A DNA stretch of 6,899 nucleotides from Syntrophaceae bacterium UBA3084 (GTDB lineage Bacteria > Desulfobacterota > Syntrophia > Syntrophales > UBA6807), in NCBI GenBank assembly GCA_002367335.1, contig DFBI01000185.1:1-6899 (forward strand). The letters run 5' to 3'. Each line of letters begins with the position of its first letter. The first letter of the stretch is position 1. The notes beneath the pieces were generated by a model. It saw only the letters and a list, made by a program, of their open reading frames with translations. It ran no database searches and had not been told where the DNA came from. Shown one piece after another: positions 4,899 through 6,899 of this stretch. The position numbers and the translations under genes are program-made.

Positions 4899-6708
4899 CG
4901 ATTTTAAATGGTTTATACTCAATCCCGCCACCTTTAAAGAAGCTTTTAAATGCCTCAACAAAGTGAAGTCGGGCTGAATGAACAACACCTCCCAGAATGG
5001 AAAGCCCAAAGTTGAAAGTATGTCCTAAGATAATAACAATAACGGCTAAAAAGGCTCCAACAACCGGCCCAAGAGCCTCCTTCACCATTCCGCCCAGCTG
5101 ATTCATTACACAGGCAATGGCTGAAGTAGCCATTCCCAATCCAAAAAGACGAGCGTACGAAAGAAGATCTCCGATCAGCCCTGTTAAACCATATACATTC
5201 CACAGTCCCACTCCGATCCGAATACCCAAATTCTTACTATCGGTAGCAAACAGCAGGGTAAGGAGAACACCCAATGACAAAAATCCTATCCCCGCGTAAT
5301 AGAGCGCCGGATTCATTACAGAAGGTGAACTGGAAAACCAGACCACCCTGCTTACCAGCGAAACTCCTCCCCAGAGCACAAGCATAACACCAGACTGATG
5401 CAATTTATTCAGAGTTGAGGGTGCTTCCATAATTCCAAGGATATATGAGATGGAAAGATGCACCACACCCAGCCCCAGTGAAATGTAAAACAACATCATA
5501 GGATCACCATAACCAATGGAAACATCCGCCATTATCCACCCGCGACTGGCAAAGCTATAACCGAAGACCGATCCGGTAATTATACCTATAACTATGGTAG
5601 ATACGGCAAATAGCTCACACATATACATGACCGGGGCTAATCCCTGAACCTTCCTCCCCCATTTCTTCCTTGACCAGTGAGCCAGCAAAAAGAATACCAG
5701 GCCGTACCCCGCATCACTGAAACAGATACCGAAAAAAAGAATCATAAAGGGAGCAAAAAAATAGGACGGATCTACATTCCTGTATCTGGGCAAACCGTAT
5801 AATTTGAGCAATGGGTCGGTGGCCCTTATAAACCAATTATTTTTTAACAGTATGGGTGGTTCCTCTTTCTTCAAAGGTTCTCTTGTTGTTACCTGAACAT
5901 CAAGATTACTTTCTTTAATCTTATTCAGAAGTTCACTTTCCCGTTCCTGAGGCACCCAACCCTGAAGTCCTAAAAGGTATTCGTCAGAGTAAAGCTTTGC
6001 TTCATTCTCCGTATAACTGACTTGATTCAAGGCATCAGTATACCGGCTGCGCAACACATCAATTTTATCAATAACCCCCGAAAGCTCTTTAATTGCCACG
6101 TCCTTTTTTACCAACAAACTATCGATCTCTTCTTGCGCACTCCTGAGCCCCATTTTAGGCAAAGGCATTACCGACGCACCGGATATTTCAATAGCCTTCT
6201 CGCTTGCTATAGTAAAAAAGTAAACCTCACGTTTTTTGAGCACTACCTCAAGCAAAACATCGTCAGGAACTTCAACAGTTTTCCACTTTTTCTCGTCAAT
6301 GCGAAACCTTTGGACATAAAAGCCTTCTTCTTCAAGCTCCTGAATTTTTTCCGGGTCGAAATCACCCCACACAGAAAGATCGCCTATGAGTCTTCGCAAC
6401 TCATGTATTCTGTTTTGCGTTTCCAGTAAAAGAGACAGCTTTTCTTCCGTATAAGACACAAGCTCATCATCTGGAACAGGAACCGGAGTTTTATTCTCCA
6501 TCTTTTTATACTGCTTGATTGCGTCAACAGTTTGACTAATCTTTCTAAATTTCTGCAGGGCAATAGTATTTTTCTTTCCAAGATCACCATCATTTTCAGC
6601 TATTGCTTCAACATGCAAAACTCCGGCTTCCTGGAGAAAGCCAACCACCTCTTCTCTGCGGTCAGAAGATCCGACTATGAAAACCCTGTTCATCTTGGTT
6701 ATAGCCAT
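4888..6708 (-). CDS. ntpI: V/A-type ATPase subunit I (membrane stator, a-subunit homologue)
   Basis: This 606-aa protein forms the static half-channel beside the K ring and anchors the peripheral stalk. Residues 1 to about 310 are the soluble arm: an alpha/beta start (MNRVFIVGSSDRREEVVGFLQEAGVLHVE) typical of the family, then coiled-coil helices around 85-110 and 185-240, and a second alpha/beta part ending near GWVPQE (250-255). From 316 to about 590 there are seven or eight membrane segments. The helix GDLLSYARLFGLGMA carries R520, which corresponds to the essential channel arginine (R735 of yeast Vph1). VHSARLHFVEAF at 576-587 carries R580, matching the second conserved Arg (yeast R799). 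The end, GGGIEYKPF, is the usual family tail. The length is normal. The ATG at 6706-6708 follows AGGGG by 7 nt; it sits 3 nt after the subunit D stop. An internal Met at residue 6 is possible but less well placed. Confidence 0.96.
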   Translation of the reverse strand: MAITKMNRVFIVGSSDRREEVVGFLQEAGVLHVEAIAENDGDLGKKNTIALQKFRKISQTVDAIKQYKKMENKTPVPVPDDELVSYTEEKLSLLLETQNRIHELRRLIGDLSVWGDFDPEKIQELEEEGFYVQRFRIDEKKWKTVEVPDDVLLEVVLKKREVYFFTIASEKAIEISGASVMPLPKMGLRSAQEEIDSLLVKKDVAIKELSGVIDKIDVLRSRYTDALNQVSYTENEAKLYSDEYLLGLQGWVPQERESELLNKIKESNLDVQVTTREPLKKEEPPILLKNNWFIRATDPLLKLYGLPRYRNVDPSYFFAPFMILFFGICFSDAGYGLVFFLLAHWSRKKWGRKVQGLAPVMYMCELFAVSTIVIGIITGSVFGYSFASRGWIMADVSIGYGDPMMLFYISLGLGVVHLSISYILGIMEAPSTLNKLHQSGVMLVLWGGVSLVSRVVWFSSSPSVMNPALYYAGIGFLSLGVLLTLLFATDSKNLGIRIGVGLWNVYGLTGLIGDLLSYARLFGLGMATSAIACVMNQLGGMVKEALGPVVGAFLAVIVIILGHTFNFGLSILGGVVHSARLHFVEAFKSFFKGGGIEYKPFKIERG

Positions 6709-6711
6709 GTA

Positions 6712-6899
6712 CTATCCCCTTGTTATTGCGTCTAACGCTTCTCTCGTAAGTCTCTTGGCAACTTTCGCCACCCCAACAGAAGCGGCCTGCTGATCTTGAA
6801 GATAAACACTAATTTTTCTAATAGATCTACGACAGTCAGGAATGAGCCTCTGTTCGTAAAGATTGATCCTCTGACTCGTCTTTTTGAAACCGGCGTCCA
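6712..6899 (-). CDS. ntpD: V/A-type ATPase subunit D (central stalk), C-terminal 61 residues
   Basis: Only the end of the gene lies in the window; the frame is open to the right edge and ends at a TAG (6712-6714), 3 nt before ntpI. The visible residues FKKTSQRINLYEQRLIPDCRRSI match the C-terminal helix of subunit D, where a TNRRVNALE-like motif is followed by a conserved 'IP' and a basic stretch. Here the motif is TSQRINLYEQRLIP, which resembles the Bacteroides/spirochaete/chlamydia branch more than the archaeal form. Subunit D is the long coiled coil that turns inside the A3B3 head and couples ATP synthesis or hydrolysis to the K ring. The tail ending LTREALDAITRG extends beyond the core helix. 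Gene order D-I-K matches bacterial ABDIK-type operons, so A and B should lie just outside the window. Identification rests on a short fragment but agrees with the context. Confidence 0.85.
   Translation of the reverse strand, partial: DAGFKKTSQRINLYEQRLIPDCRRSIRKISVYLQDQQAASVGVAKVAKRLTREALDAITRG

Noticed and set aside
4881..5009. Extension of the subunit K frame to an ATG at 5009 (213 aa)
   Set aside because: The extra 43 residues overlap the end of ntpI by about 120 nt, and the ATG at 4880 has Shine-Dalgarno motifs and begins a sensible signal-like helix.
6022..6429. Plus-strand frame of 135 codons
   Set aside because: It is antisense to the soluble arm of subunit I; no family features are seen.

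Overview
All the genes supported here lie on the minus strand, so transcription runs from high to low coordinates. The window joins two functional blocks, with a pair of small uncharacterised genes between them. The sequence is slightly AT-rich by eye, and no RNA gene, CRISPR array, insertion sequence or integrase was seen. The V-type ATPase gene order (D-I-K), the thiolase/DUF35/acyl-CoA ligase set and the strong Shine-Dalgarno sequences fit a bacterium, most likely an anaerobic or syntrophic Gram-negative lineage such as Desulfobacterota or anammox-type Planctomycetes. This placement is inferred from gene content and is weak.

Region 1 (about 6899 to 4368) is the distal end of a bacterial V/A-type ATPase operon: the C-terminus of subunit D (cut by the window edge), membrane subunit I (606 aa) and proteolipid subunit K (170 aa). 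The genes are separated by only 3 and 7 nt. Subunit K carries every side chain known to bind Na+ in Enterococcus hirae NtpK (here T86, Q87, Q127, E156), so a sodium-coupled rotor is predicted. K also has an N-terminal signal-peptide-like helix that classical NtpK lacks.

Region 2 (4367 to 4055) has no convincing gene. It holds a perfect 12-bp inverted repeat just beyond ntpK and a cluster of ATCAAT/ATTGAT hexamers upstream of the next gene.

Region 3 (4054 to 3260) holds a small conserved uncharacterised protein (88 aa) followed 27 nt later by a TerB-like all-helical protein (158 aa), probably co-transcribed.

Region 4 (3259 to 1) begins with a candidate sigma-70 promoter. It then encodes an AMP-forming acyl-CoA synthetase most like malonyl-CoA synthetase (MatB), a DUF35 zinc-ribbon/OB-fold protein and an SCP2-type thiolase that runs off the left edge. 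Thiolases of this class commonly pair with DUF35 proteins (for example BbsA/BbsB in anaerobic toluene degradation). The plausible logic is activation of an organic acid to its CoA thioester, with C-C bond cleavage or formation by the thiolase-DUF35 complex. The substrate cannot be read from the sequence. Nothing here shows a wholly new system; the most distinctive points are the sodium signature plus leader on subunit K and the MatB-like ligase beside a thiolase/DUF35 pair.
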